A stretch of 64,000 nucleotides of DNA from contig CM061141.1 in the NCBI GenBank assembly GCA_030789695.1, positions 200,497,600 to 200,561,599 of the forward strand. The letters are read 5' to 3'. The stretch is from Scilla litardierei (taxonomy: Eukaryota; Streptophyta; Magnoliopsida; Asparagales; Asparagaceae). Both the position numbers and the translations under genes were made by a program. This document shows, in pieces, positions 1 through 10,140 of this stretch. The stretch's first letter is position 1. Every line of letters begins with the position of its first letter. Under the pieces are notes generated by a model. That model saw only the letters and a list, made by a program, of their open reading frames with translations. It was not told the origin of the DNA and made no database searches.

Positions 1-1570
1 GAGTCTGGTATTGAGATTGTTCTGCCTGGTGAGGTCTCTTCGTTGATGTGTATGCAGATACAGTCGACGGTCGTGGATCGGATCAAGGCTGGGCAGGCTG
101 GAGACCCGAAGTTAGTGAAGATTCGAGAGCTGGTGGAAGCCGGTCTGCGGGCTGACTTCGTGATTCATGAGGATGGCTCGCTGAGATTTAGAGCCAGGTT
201 GTGTGTGCCAGCTGGGGATATCAGAGAGGAGTTATTGGTTGAGGCACACCGTTCGCCGTATTCTGTGCATCCTGGTAGGACCAAGATGTACAAGGATCTT
301 CACCTGAATTTTTGGTGGCATGCTATGAAGAGGAGTGTGGCTCGAAGCATAGCCAAGTGCTTGGTTTGCCAGCAGGTTAAGGCGGAGCATCAGCGTACAG
401 CAGGGTTGCTACAACCGCTTCCGATTCCAGAGTGGAAGTGGCAACACATCACTATGGACTTCGTGACTGGACTACCTCGGAGTCCGAAGCAGAATGACGT
501 GATTTGGGTTATCGTAGACCGGATGACCAAATCCGCGCACTTTATTCCTTTCCGAGTAGGACAGTCTACTGGGGCGCTAGCGAGGAGATATATTGAGGTA
601 AATATTTTACTCTCCGTTTTAATTTCCTTTTCCTAGTTTAGATAGTGATGTAACGTGAATCGTGCAGGAGATCGTACGACTTCACGGAGTCCCTGTGAGT
701 ATCGTGTCAGACAGAGACACGAGATTCACATCTCAGTTCTGGCGGAGTCTGCAGAAGAGTTTGGGTACGAGTCTGAGTTTCAGCACGGCGTACCATCCGT
801 AGATGGATGGCCAATCCGAGAGGACGATCCAGATCTTGGAGGACATGCTGAGGGCGTGTATGTTGGATTTCAAGGGTTCTTGGGAGGATCATCTCCACCT
901 CGTGGAGTTTGCCTACAATAACAGCTACCAGGCGAGTATTGGCATGGCACCTTTCGACGCGCTATATGGGAAGAAATGTCGATCGCCACTGAGCTGGGAT
1001 GACATTGGAGATCGGGAGCTGTTAAGACCTGAGATGATTGTGGAGGCTGTGGATGTTGTCAGGAACATACGGGAGAGTCTGAGGATTGCTCAGGACCGTT
1101 TCAAGCATTGGGCTGATGCTAAACGGCGTCCGTTTGATTTTCAGCCAGGTGACCATGTGTTTCTGAAGATTTCCCCGAATCGAGGAGTGATTCGCTTTGG
1201 GAAACGAGGGAAGCTAAGCCCGAGATACATTGGACCATTTGACATTCTGGAGAGGGTTGGCGAGGTAGCCTACCGCTTAGCCTTGCCGCCATCTTTGGAA
1301 GGTGTTCACGATGTCTTCCATGTGTCGCAGCTTCGTCGGTACATCAGCGATCCATCTCACGTTGTAGATTTCTCGGAGATCACCGTTCACCCTGATCTGA
1401 CGTATAACCAGCAGCCCGTGTAGATTTTGGACAGGCGTCAGAAGTCACTTTGGAACAAGACAGTCGATCTTGTGAGGGTGATGTGGCGACACGGCTCGCC
1501 AGGAGAGTCTACTTGGGAGAGAGAAGATGAGATGCGAGAGCGCTACCCATTCTTGTTCCCTGACACGTGA
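1..1570 (+). pseudogene. Tekay-like Ty3 pol, 3' part: integrase and chromodomain
   Basis: This is the end of a retrotransposon polyprotein that inserts element cDNA into chromosomes; its 5' part lies left of the window. The zinc-binding region (HPGRTKMYKDLHLNFWW, then CLVCQQ) and the start of the catalytic core (MDFVTGLP) lie in 43-597. An intron-like gap follows at 598-667. The reading then resumes with the core ([16 protein letters not shown]), the GPFDILERVGEVAYRL region and a chromodomain-like tail (VRVMWRHGSP..STWEREDEMRERYP) ending at TGA near 1570. Two in-frame TAG stops break it: at 800-802, where the family has YHPQTDGQ, and at 1421-1423 before ILDRR. A chromodomain is typical of chromoviruses, which tend to target heterochromatin. 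The copy on the minus strand at 41637-44874 is closely similar. Lineage (Tekay/Del) is by recognition. Confidence 0.88.
598..667 (+). other. Intron-like 70-bp insertion in Tekay integrase
   Basis: The integrase frame breaks after GAG (595-597) and resumes at GAG (668-670). The 70 bases between begin GTAAAT and end GTGCAG, which are good plant splice signals, and removing them restores ..[15 protein letters not shown].. in frame. A gap of the same length and position occurs in the other copy at 42540-42609. Splicing itself is inferred. Confidence 0.7.
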
Positions 1571-1603
1571 GTGTTAGGAAATTCCGAGGGCGGAATTTTT
1601 CTT

Positions 1604-1617
1604 AAGGTGGGGAGGAT
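1604..1617 (+). other. Polypurine tract of Tekay-like element
   Basis: The purine run AAGGTGGGGAGGA lies immediately before the LTR start TGTAACGACC. This is where plus-strand DNA priming is expected. The same tract is found, reversed, next to the LTRs at 12995 and 41591. Confidence 0.75.
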
Positions 1618-1799
1618 GTAACGACCGGTTTTTGTAATGACTATTTTATATTAATAATATTGGATGATTCCCTCTTTGTGTGTTTTTCCATTAGAAATCC
1701 GTACAATTAGCTTCATAGCGTCTTAAACTTAGTGCTAGAGTGATCCTAGAGGCCGTAGAGATCTTCTCGAAGCTTCGCGATTCGTTTCGGCACTTTTCG

Positions 1800-2335
1800 T
1801 GCATCTTAGTCGGTTTGCGAAGGAGAGCCAACCGACTAGATTGCAATCTAGTCGGTCGGTAGCCCTTCTCTGACCGGCTAGTTCTTGTCAGTAAATTTCA
1901 GCTTAGTTACTGTTTACGTTTAGTCGGTCTAAGCTCATTCTTCGACCGACTAGTTTCCAAACTAGTCGGTCATGACTTGTACTCAGACCGACTAATTCTG
2001 AGTCCTACTGTACTGTCGAAGTTACTGTTTATGGTTAGTCGGTCAAAGAACAATTACCGACCGACTAGTTCTTGAACTAGTCGGTTAAGATTCCTTCCTT
2101 GACTGAATAATTCTCAGTGCTTAATATCTACCCAATTTCCCTCTTAGTCGGTCTATGAACGATCAACGACCGACTAGATCCTAGACTAGTCGGTCGACGG
2201 GCCTTCGCAGACCGACTAAATCTGTATACATGTACCAACCCTGTTCACGGTTTGGCTTTTAGTCGGTGTCAGTTGGACAACCGACCGACTAGATCCCAAA
2301 CTAGTCGGTCGACCACCCTTCTCTGACCGATTAAA
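1800..2335 (+). repeat. Cluster of ACTAGTCGGTC palindromes in Tekay LTR
   Basis: At least ten copies of CTAGTCGGTC or its complement GACCGACTAG occur here, many as back-to-back palindromes such as GACCGACTAG..CTAGTCGGTC. The block sits directly upstream of the LTR TATA box. The same block is in the other two Tekay LTRs (40915-41300 and 48030-48425). Confidence 0.8.
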
Positions 2336-2380
2336 CTGCCCAGTAAACCTAGGTTAAGTCGCAGCCGCCGTTTCATTTTC

Positions 2381-2430
2381 TATTTAATCCCTTCGATTCT
2401 TTCATTCTTCCTTCATTCTTTCTGAGCCAA
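2381..2430 (+). promoter_or_regulatory. LTR core promoter (TATA and pyrimidine patch)
   Basis: TATTTAA at 2381-2387 is followed by a pyrimidine-rich stretch with repeated TTCATTCTT units, a common plant start-site context. It lies just after the palindrome cluster. Position and order are conserved in the sister LTRs. The start site is inferred. Confidence 0.5.
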
Positions 2431-2933
2431 TTTCTTCCCCAAATCATCCCCAACATTCCTCAAGCCATTTCCTTCCTCCTCGTAGCTTCCCTCTCGCCAT
2501 TTCTTGCGCCAGCCACCTTCTCTAGGCCGCCGAGATCTCGATTTCAGCCGTAGCTTCCCAGTATCGTTCTTCCGTCGCCGAAGATAGATCTGTTTTGGCA
2601 TCATTCGTTCTCTACTCTTACGGTTAGTGAATCTATCCCTAAATCTCTTTTAATCCACACCGTAATTAGAAAACCTAATTAAAAACGATTCATTAGACGA
2701 TATAGGATTCTATTATGAAATCTGATTCGGTGATCGTTCTAATGTTGTTTTGCCGTAACAGCGATCCCATCCCGTAGAATAGAGGTTGTGAGCCGTTCTT
2801 CGTCGATCGTTATCTTCGGTAACAGGCAAGTGAAACTTTCCAACCTTGTTTGGGCCATGTCTATTTAGGCCATTACCTTGTTAGCGTGAAAGAGACTAGA
2901 CCGTGAAATGATAGCGATCTAGGCGCAAATTCG

Positions 2934-2962
2934 AATTCTAGCTTGACAACGAAGCTAGAATT
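2934..2962 (+). ncRNA. Conserved LTR hairpin, loop GACAACG
   Basis: An 11-bp perfect stem (arms AATTCTAGCTT and AAGCTAGAATT) closes a 7-nt loop GACAACG. It lies about 550 nt downstream of the LTR TATA box, so it should be in the 5' part of the RNA. Homologous hairpins in other LTRs keep the loop and change paired stem bases together (for example GGATCTAGCTT with AAGCTAGATCC). It is a structured RNA element of unknown role, not a known RNA family. Confidence 0.55.
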
Positions 2963-4006
2963 TCCCTTGCCATGCCATGTCATACAATTGCCTGTCATGT
3001 TTACTTTTCTTTAACGGTACGCAATTTCATTTCAATTAATTGTCATGTGCATCCATTATACTTGTCATGTCGCATGTTGCATTGTAGCACATGTTACAAA
3101 TCCTTGTATAAACCCGTGTTTCCGTATTACCGGCTAGGCACCCGTTATGCGGGCATAACTCTATGCCATACGTGTTAAAAACACTTCCTGGCTCGTGATC
3201 CAGAAACGAGCATTACGTGTTCGGGGGTAGTGCCCTGGCTCGACACACGTGGAGGGGTAGGGATAAACGGTCACTTGAGCGTAAGAGTTGGCCCGTACAG
3301 CCACTCTAGCCATAGGACGGAATCTCTGTGCACGACGTGCTTACAATTCTTGTACTTGTCATGCAATTGTTTACTTGCCATGCCATGTTTACTTGCCATG
3401 CCAAAATCATGCCATAACTAAAACTGTTGTTGTTTCATTGCATAAAATGCCATGTCATACTATACTCTAGAACTGCTAGGTTGTTACCACTTTTCTTTAG
3501 TGTCCTTGCACAAGTCTTGTAGACTTGCTGACATGTGCCCCTTATCTTTGGGTGACGCATGTTAGTTGCTGAGCCAGAGATTGCTGTGGAGGGCGATGAG
3601 TTCGTGGAGTACGAGCCCGATCCCGTTGCTGACGTTGAGTACGAGGACACCGGCGACCAGTCTTAGTTTCCTTCGCAGTTTCCCTTGTTAGTTGATGTGT
3701 TGTTGTCGGTGAGTAGCACCGTTTGTTGTTGGTTCTTGTTGGCCATGCTAGGCCTTTTCTTTTGGACTCTCTTTTGTTTGCCTGGTGGCATTTCTGGTTG
3801 TTGAATTCTATATCTGGACTCTGAGTTGAATAATCTTAATTATTTGTCTCTTTTCCTATTATTTTTATTATTGTTTCCGAGTCACATTACAGGGACATGC
3901 TACTTCGTAATAATTGACGCTTATCAGACTTGCGGCTTTGTAGCTTCAAGTCTGAGCGGACCTTCTCACGCTTTGCCTCCATATTTTTGGGAAGCGGGGC
4001 GTGACA

Positions 4007-6416
4007 ATCCGGGCATTTTCGTATGTGTTGAGCCGGATCTCGACAAGTTCATTTAGCTGGAGTTGTCGGTGGCTCTATGCCTCTTTGGCGTCGAAGTTCA
4101 GATTCTTGACAAACCAAAATGCCTTATGTTCCAATTCCACGGGCAGGTGACATGCCTTCCCGTAGACAAGTCGATAAGGGGTCGTGCCGATCGGAGTCTT
4201 AAATACAGTTCTGTAGGCCCAGAGCGCATCTGAAAGCTTGGACGACCAATCCTTCCTAGAGCTAGCCACAATCTTCTCCAGGATGCTCTTTATCTTCTGG
4301 TTTGAGACTTCCACATGGTCGCTAGTTTGCGGGTGATAAGCACGCCCGATTCGGTGCTACACACTATACTTCTTCAAAAGGGATTCAAATTTTTTCTATG
4401 AAGTGGCTCCCTCCATCGCTAATTAGGACTCAAGGCACGCCGAATCTCGGGAAGATGTTGGTTTTCAAGAATTTGGCCACCACCCTGGAATCATTCGTGG
4501 GACTAGCTATCGCCTCCACCCATTTGGATACATAGTCCACTACCACCAAAATGTACTGGTTACCAGAGGAAGAGAGAAACGGCCCCATGAAGTCGATTCC
4601 CCAAACATCGAATATCTCGACTTCCAAAGTGGCATTTCGTTTCTCTTGGATATGTTTCACGTCCTTTGGCACTTGTCGCAGGCCTGGACATAAGCATAAG
4701 TGTCCTTGAAGAGAGTCGGCCAATAGAATCCACTCTAGAGAATCTTCGTTGTGGTCGTATAAGTACTCGCATGGCCTCCACATTGTTGATCATGGCAATG
4801 GGAAATTATGGAGGTCGCCTCTGTTTCGGGAATACACCTCCGTATCACCCCATCATTGCAAGTCTTGTACAGATAAGGGTCATCCCAATAAAATTTCCGG
4901 ACTTCGTGAAAGAACTTCTTCTTTTGTTGATAACTCACATTGTGGGGTACGATGGCGAACGTGAGATAGCTGGCGATGTCGGCATACCATGGAGTCCAAA
5001 CAGAAGAGATAAAGAAAAGATGATCGTCAGGGAGTGAGTCATCAATAGGCATCCGGGTCGAAAGTAGACAACCTAGATAGATGGTCGCTGACGACATTCT
5101 CCGCCCCTTTCTTATCCTTGATCTCCAAGTCGAATTCCTGGAGGAGGAGAATCTACCTTATGAGGCGAGGTTTGGCCTCCTTTTTGCTCAAAAGGTATTT
5201 CAGGGCGACGTGATCGGTATGCATGATAACCTTGGCACCCACAAGATACGACTGGAACTTGTCCATGTCATGGATGACGGCTAGTAGTTCCTTTTTCGTC
5301 GTCGTATAGTTGCTTTGAGCCTCGTCCAGGGTCTTGCTTGTATAGTAGATGACGTGCAGATTTTGTCCTTCCTTTGCCCCACGACGGACCCAACTGCATA
5401 GTCGCTAGCGTCGCACATCAATTCGAACGGCAGACTCCAGTCGGGCGGTTGAATCACAGGTGCGGAAACAAGGGCTTTCTTCAAGAGGAGGAAAGCCTAC
5501 ATACACTTGTCATCGAAGACGAAAGGTGTATCCTTCACGAGGAGCTGAGTCAAGGGCCTAGAAATTTTAGAGAAGTCCTTTGTAAACCGGCGGTAGAATC
5601 TCGCATGCCCTAAGAACCCACGGACTCCCCGAAGGTTAAGTGGAGGCGGAAGCTTTTAGATCACATCTACCTTTACCTTGTCCACCTCAATCCCTCTTGA
5701 AGAGATAATGTGCCACAATACGACTCCTTCTTGTACCATAAAGTGGCATTTCTCCCAATTTAGAACTAGCCCTTTATCTTGACATCTTTTCGGGACTTTA
5801 GCTAGGTTGCAGAGACACGAGTCGAACTCCGTTCCATAGATGGAAAAATCATCCACGAAGACCTCCATTATGTCCTGGGAGAAATCAGAGAAAATTGCGG
5901 ACATCAATCTTTGAAACGTAGCTGAGGCATTGCAAAGCCCAAATGACATCCTCCTATAAGCATACGTCCCAAACGGACATGTAAAAGTGGTCTTTTCTTG
6001 GTCATCATTGTGGATGGGAATTTCCACGAAGCCAGAGTATCCATCCATGAAGAAAAAATAGTTGTGCTTGGCCAGTCTTTCAAGCATTTGATCAATAAAA
6101 GGGAGGGGATAATGATCTTTCCTTGTGGCTTTGTCTAATTTACGGTAATCGATGCACATCCGATATCCGGTGACTGTCCTTGTAGGTATAAGCTCATTTT
6201 TCTCGTTACGAATGACTGCCATTCCTCCCTTTTGGGCACAACTTGTACCGCGCTAACCCAACGATTGTCGGAAATAGGGTAGATAATCCCGGCCTGGAGG
6301 AGTCTAACAATCTCCTTCTGAACTACCTCCATCATAATGGGGTTCAATCTTCGTTGTAGCTCGATGGAAGTGGCTTGCTCATCTTCAAGTAATATCGTGT
6401 GCGAGCAAAGCCCCAA
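4007..6416 (-). pseudogene. Athila-type Ty3 pol: RT, RNase H, integrase, decayed
   Basis: Read from right to left this is reverse transcriptase (RRLNPIMMEVV, RTVTGYRMCIDYRKLDKAT, YSGFVEIPI, and VFVDDFSIYG as the YVDD box), RNase H ([20 protein letters not shown]), an integrase zinc region ([11 protein letters not shown]), the core ([27 protein letters not shown]) and the C-terminal part ([32 protein letters not shown]). These motifs are typical of the Athila lineage. Several frameshifts and stops break it, for instance near 6230, 5650, 5280 and 4430. The frame runs on to 4007 (LNELVEIRLNTYENAR), where the Tekay LTR cuts it off, so the Tekay element inserted into this one. Confidence 0.85.
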
Positions 6417-6422
6417 GCTTAC

Positions 6423-7199
6423 TCACTTCAAGTCCTCTATTACATACCCAAAAACGTTCTTAAACTTCTTCAGAACATCAAGAAGTGTTGACATCTGGTC
6501 CTCGGGTAGCGAGGAGTTCACAATGACCGGTTGCGTCGAGTCCTCCCCCAAATATTCATACTTCAATCCCGGAGGTAACTCCTTCATCTCAACTTCGTGT
6601 GGTCCCGATACATATTTTTCAAGTTGTGCATCCTCCAATGAAAGAGCCTCTTCCCAGGTCACTGGGATGCTAACATCCGGATCTTCACTTTCAACCGTGA
6701 GTTCGCCCGGCGAAGCCTTGCAATTCGGTGAGGAGACTATGGAGGAAGGCTCTGGGTCCATCTCAAGTGTATGACGACTACCCGGCAAAAAGGCTTCAAC
6801 ACGAAAACAGATCTCAATAGTAGATAGTTCTCCACCACTATCTTCAGCTTCATAATGGTCCCAAACTCCAGGGTGCTCTGTATAGGTCTTCAAGGAAAAG
6901 ATAGATTCCTGCTCACCGCTCTCGACAAGCCCTGCCAGATTATCCTCCAGACAAATCTCCCCCTTGGTGCGTAGATCCCCCTCATTGAAGTCGGTACTGG
7001 GTATGTCAACAAGCATCGCTTCAGCAGAATGGGAAAAGAATGTCATGTCAGGATGTTGTTGAATATCATGATTCTCTTTTGATTTTCCACTGCAGTTGTC
7101 AGGAAGGATAGGATGCTCGAGGTGCTCAGAGATTCTGCTAGACTCTGGACAAATAGCTGGTGTCGGGTGCATGTGCCCAGATATCATCTGAAATGGCAC
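6423..7199 (-). pseudogene. Athila polyprotein segment between protease and RT
   Basis: An open frame of 258 residues ends with ELPPGLKYEYLGEDSTQPVIV and LLDVLKKFKNVFGYVIEDLK, the conserved stretch that precedes reverse transcriptase in Athila. The upstream half is acidic and not recognised. It is directly upstream of the RT segment and in its orientation. No gag or protease is found between its start and the primer site only about 230 bp away, so the 5' coding part has been lost. Confidence 0.65.
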
Positions 7200-7453
7200 A
7201 CAACATTCTTATTGTAGAGTAGAAAATCTGTAAGAAAAGGAGAAAGAGGACTGCAATAATAGAGAATACGTTAATAGCACAGGTTGGTCCACCAACCCTC
7301 TTCAATGAATATGTACAATATGTCCATGCAAAGTTAAAAAAATGTGTAGAATGTGAAAATTATCACGGGGTAAGGATATGAGCTAGTCTCAGGGGTAACT
7401 GGGTCCTAAATGAAACAAGCACGTTGCCTCCTCGGCAACGACGCCATAAAGCT
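7200..7453 (-). other. Leader and tRNA-Asp-type primer site of old Athila
   Basis: On the minus strand TGGCGTCGTTGCCGAGGAGGC (about 7426-7446) matches, with changes, the complement of the 3' end of plant tRNA-Asp (GGCAACGGCGCCA). It sits 8 bp from the LTR end. The homologous leader of the younger Athila is at 33840-33993. The rest of the interval holds no gene. Confidence 0.65.
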
Positions 7454-8378
7454 TGACATCCCGTCCGTTTGACAATAAAATCTGGACGGGGATATCAGGA
7501 TTAAAATTTGTAAACCGCAAGCGCACGATGTTGAAGTGTGGCTTGGGGGTCGAACACGGGGTGGCGTGTGTTGTGCTTGTGAACAATGAGGAACCAGATC
7601 ACCCGGTGGGCGAGCTAGCCTGATCGCTTGGTGGTTGTCACGATGTTAAACTATAGAAAAGGTGTAAGATATAAAAAGGTAACCTAGGACTTTGGCTTCT
7701 GCCCTATCATGAGTTCTCACTATTACGACCAACGGATAGGAATGTGATCGGATTCTAGGGTTTAGCGGTGAGACGTTGCCTCTAAAAGTGGTACCTAGAG
7801 TTCCATGGGCCCGATATTCCGGTCGATGCCCAGGATGATACGCTAGGTCTACCCGGTTAGGACGGTGGGCATTTCCATGTCCAACACCGACCGACTCTGG
7901 GAGCACTAAGCTCGCAACGATTGATCCCGACATTTCATCCAAGCTGCTCCCACGCGCGAGGAATCAATGTCTACGCTAGGGGTGTGAGCTGTGGCTAGAG
8001 GATCAAACTCCCGTTTTATTTCCCCTTGGCCCGACAGTTAAAGGCGGTCTTTCTCCCGCCAGTGACAATAAAACCCCCCGCGTAACCATCTAAATCCATA
8101 TATCCTATCGAATCCCTATTCCTATGGTCGTTCTAGGGATAACCCACGAAGGGGCTTCCACCAATGTCCCAGATTAGAAGACTACTCACTAATCATAGCA
8201 TGAAGAGCAGAAAAACAAATTATAGCCATCAAAAAGATAATCAAGCAATAGTTTAATGTAGCAAACGATAGTATAAATGCAGAGCAGATAGGTGTGACAA
8301 GCCCTCTCGGGGGTGATTTCCCATCTGCTCCGCAGTCGATCGCCAAGCTAGATATAGTGAGAAAGAGCAGAGATGTAC
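7454..8378 (-). repeat. 5' LTR of old Athila (partial)
   Basis: This region aligns in order with the younger Athila LTR, for example GAGACGTTGCCTCT and CCATGGGCCCGATATTCCGGTCG near 7770-7830 against 8670-8730, but is clearly diverged. It starts after the primer site and stops where the younger Athila LTR begins at 8379, so the younger element probably inserted into it. The remainder may lie at 35551 onward, which I could not confirm. Confidence 0.6.
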
Positions 8379-9930
8379 TGACCGGCGCCCCCGCGTTTAC
8401 GGTATGGGCGCGGTGTCGGTTTACCGCAAGTGCACGGTTAGTGTAGGGTGCGGGTATATCGAACTCAGGGAGGCGAGGTTGTGCTTGAGTCAGGTAGGAC
8501 CTAAATCACCCCGAGGGGCGAGCTAGCCCGAATCTGTAAATGGTTGTCACGGAAAGAAATAAAGGGTATGAAAAACAAGAAAGTAAACCTGGAACTTTGG
8601 TTTCCAACCCGACGAGAGACTCTCGCCGATACGGCCTACGGGTATGGATAGCGATCGGGATTAGGGTCTAATGGTGAGACGTTGCCTCTGAAAGTGGTAC
8701 CGGCGTCCCATGGGCCCGATATTCCGGTCGGTGCCCAGGATGATACGCCGGACTTCCCGGATTCGATCAGTGGGCACTCCCGTGTCCATTAACACTGATC
8801 GATCCCGGGAGCACTAATCCCGCAACGATAACTCCCAACGTCTCATCCTGCCACTCCCGCGTGCTAGGATTCGACGTCTACGCTATGGGTGTGAGCTATG
8901 GCTAGGGAGACAACCGCCAAGTTTATTCCCCCTTGGCCCAACGGTCAAAGGCGGTCTTTTTCCCGCCAATGACAATGAAACACCCCGCGTAACCATTAGA
9001 TTCCTAATCCCTATCGATTTCCTAACCCTATGGACGCATCGGGAAGAGCCCCCGAAGGGGTTTCCACCAAAATCCCAGATTTGGGAACTACTCACAAAAA
9101 TCCATGAAAAAGCGATCTAAATAAAAATTAACCGTTGGAATCATAATCGGACAATTGCAATGTGGGAGTAATAGAGTAGATAAGACAATACTAAAATTTG
9201 AGAAAGATCTGAAAACTTACAAAAGAGTAACAATTACAGCCGTCACAATGTGAGGAAACAGTAAAAAACTAGCAGCCCCCCCCCCCCCCCCCCCCCCCCG
9301 TTTCTGGAACCCTAGGGGTTCTATTTATAGACTCTCGCATCAACCGATCGGTTGATCCGTTACAAAATAATAACAGAAAACGGCGAGCTTTCACCTGATC
9401 ACATGAACCGGTCGGGTGAGTTCTTGAGTGACCGGTTGGATCTTGGAGCCGTCGGGTGAAGCGATCGGTTTGGTGCCCGTGTCTTCAGCTCTTCATCTTC
9501 AGCTACAGATGAACCGATCGGGTGAGAGTCACCCGATCGGTTGGCATTTTGCTCGAGAAAACAGAGAACAGGCCCCCGCTGAACCGGTCTGCGAACCGGT
9601 CGGGTGACTTCCATGTGAGCTCCGGCTGAGACCGGGTGGTGCACGCGTGCATCACCCGATCGGTTGGAGATGACCAACCGACCGGGTGAGGGGCTGAAAG
9701 ATGAATTCTTCGACGTTTGACCCCCTGGATCACGTGTGACTTCTCCCGTTGCTCCGGGGACTTGAGATATCATCGTTAAACGTCCCCTACGTGGTCAACC
9801 TCCTGCAAACATGGATAAACAAAGAAAAGTGAAAGAAAACGAGAAAATACAAGAAAACGAATAAAAGACGGCGAAAAAACACGGAGAAACATAAAAGAAA
9901 ATGTGCGTCAATATATGAAATATAAACGCA
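8379..9930 (-). repeat. 3' LTR of younger Athila
   Basis: The sequence is nearly the same as 33994-35548, with ends TGACCGGCG..ATAAACGCA on the plus strand. Compared with its partner it has a C run of 24 bases and has lost about 20 bp between two copies of the palindrome near 9340. A minus-strand TATA box (CTATAAATAG, 9321-9330) follows the palindrome cluster at 9330-9690. Confidence 0.88.
9276..9299. repeat. Homopolymer run of 24 C
   Basis: A run of 24 cytosines in the left Athila LTR; the matching place in the right LTR (34892-34897) has 6. It could be true slippage expansion or an assembly artefact. Confidence 0.9.
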
Positions 9931-10135
9931 CGTCAAAATCCCCCAAGCTGAACTCTTCCTCGTCCTCGAGGAAGGCGAGTGAGAGTAGGAGCTCGGAAGG
10001 GAAAAATAGAGAGGAAGAGAGAAAAAGAAAACTCTAAATCCTAGATCGTCCGTCAGAGCCACCAAAATCAAAAAACGACACACCAAGCAAGCAAACGCCA
10101 AATCACACCACTAAACCTAAGAAAACGAGTCCAAA
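9931..10135 (-). other. 3' internal end of younger Athila with polypurine tract
   Basis: Non-coding. On the minus strand AGCTTGGGGGATTTTGACG leads into the LTR start TGCGTTTATATTTC, so the purine run is the likely polypurine tract. Nothing else was recognised. Confidence 0.6.
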
Positions 10136-10140
10136 TAAGT

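Larger units (their letters stand above)
1618..4006 (+). repeat. 3' LTR of Tekay-like element
   Basis: The LTR begins TGTAACGACCGG after the polypurine tract and ends GGGGCGTGACA. At 4007 the sequence switches abruptly to Athila integrase on the minus strand, which fixes the border. It is 2389 bp long and shares its ends, a conserved block with a CACGTG box near 3240-3275, the hairpin at 2934-2962 and the palindrome cluster with the LTRs at 39334-41590 and 46414-48720. Short open frames inside are not conserved as proteins. Confidence 0.88.

Noticed and set aside
1800..2335. Regularly repeated palindromes resembling a CRISPR array
   Set aside because: Spacing is irregular, the DNA is plant, and the repeats belong to an LTR.
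3255..3275. TAGGGATAA-like word resembling a homing endonuclease site
   Set aside because: Only nine bases match and it is part of a block conserved in all Tekay-type LTRs.
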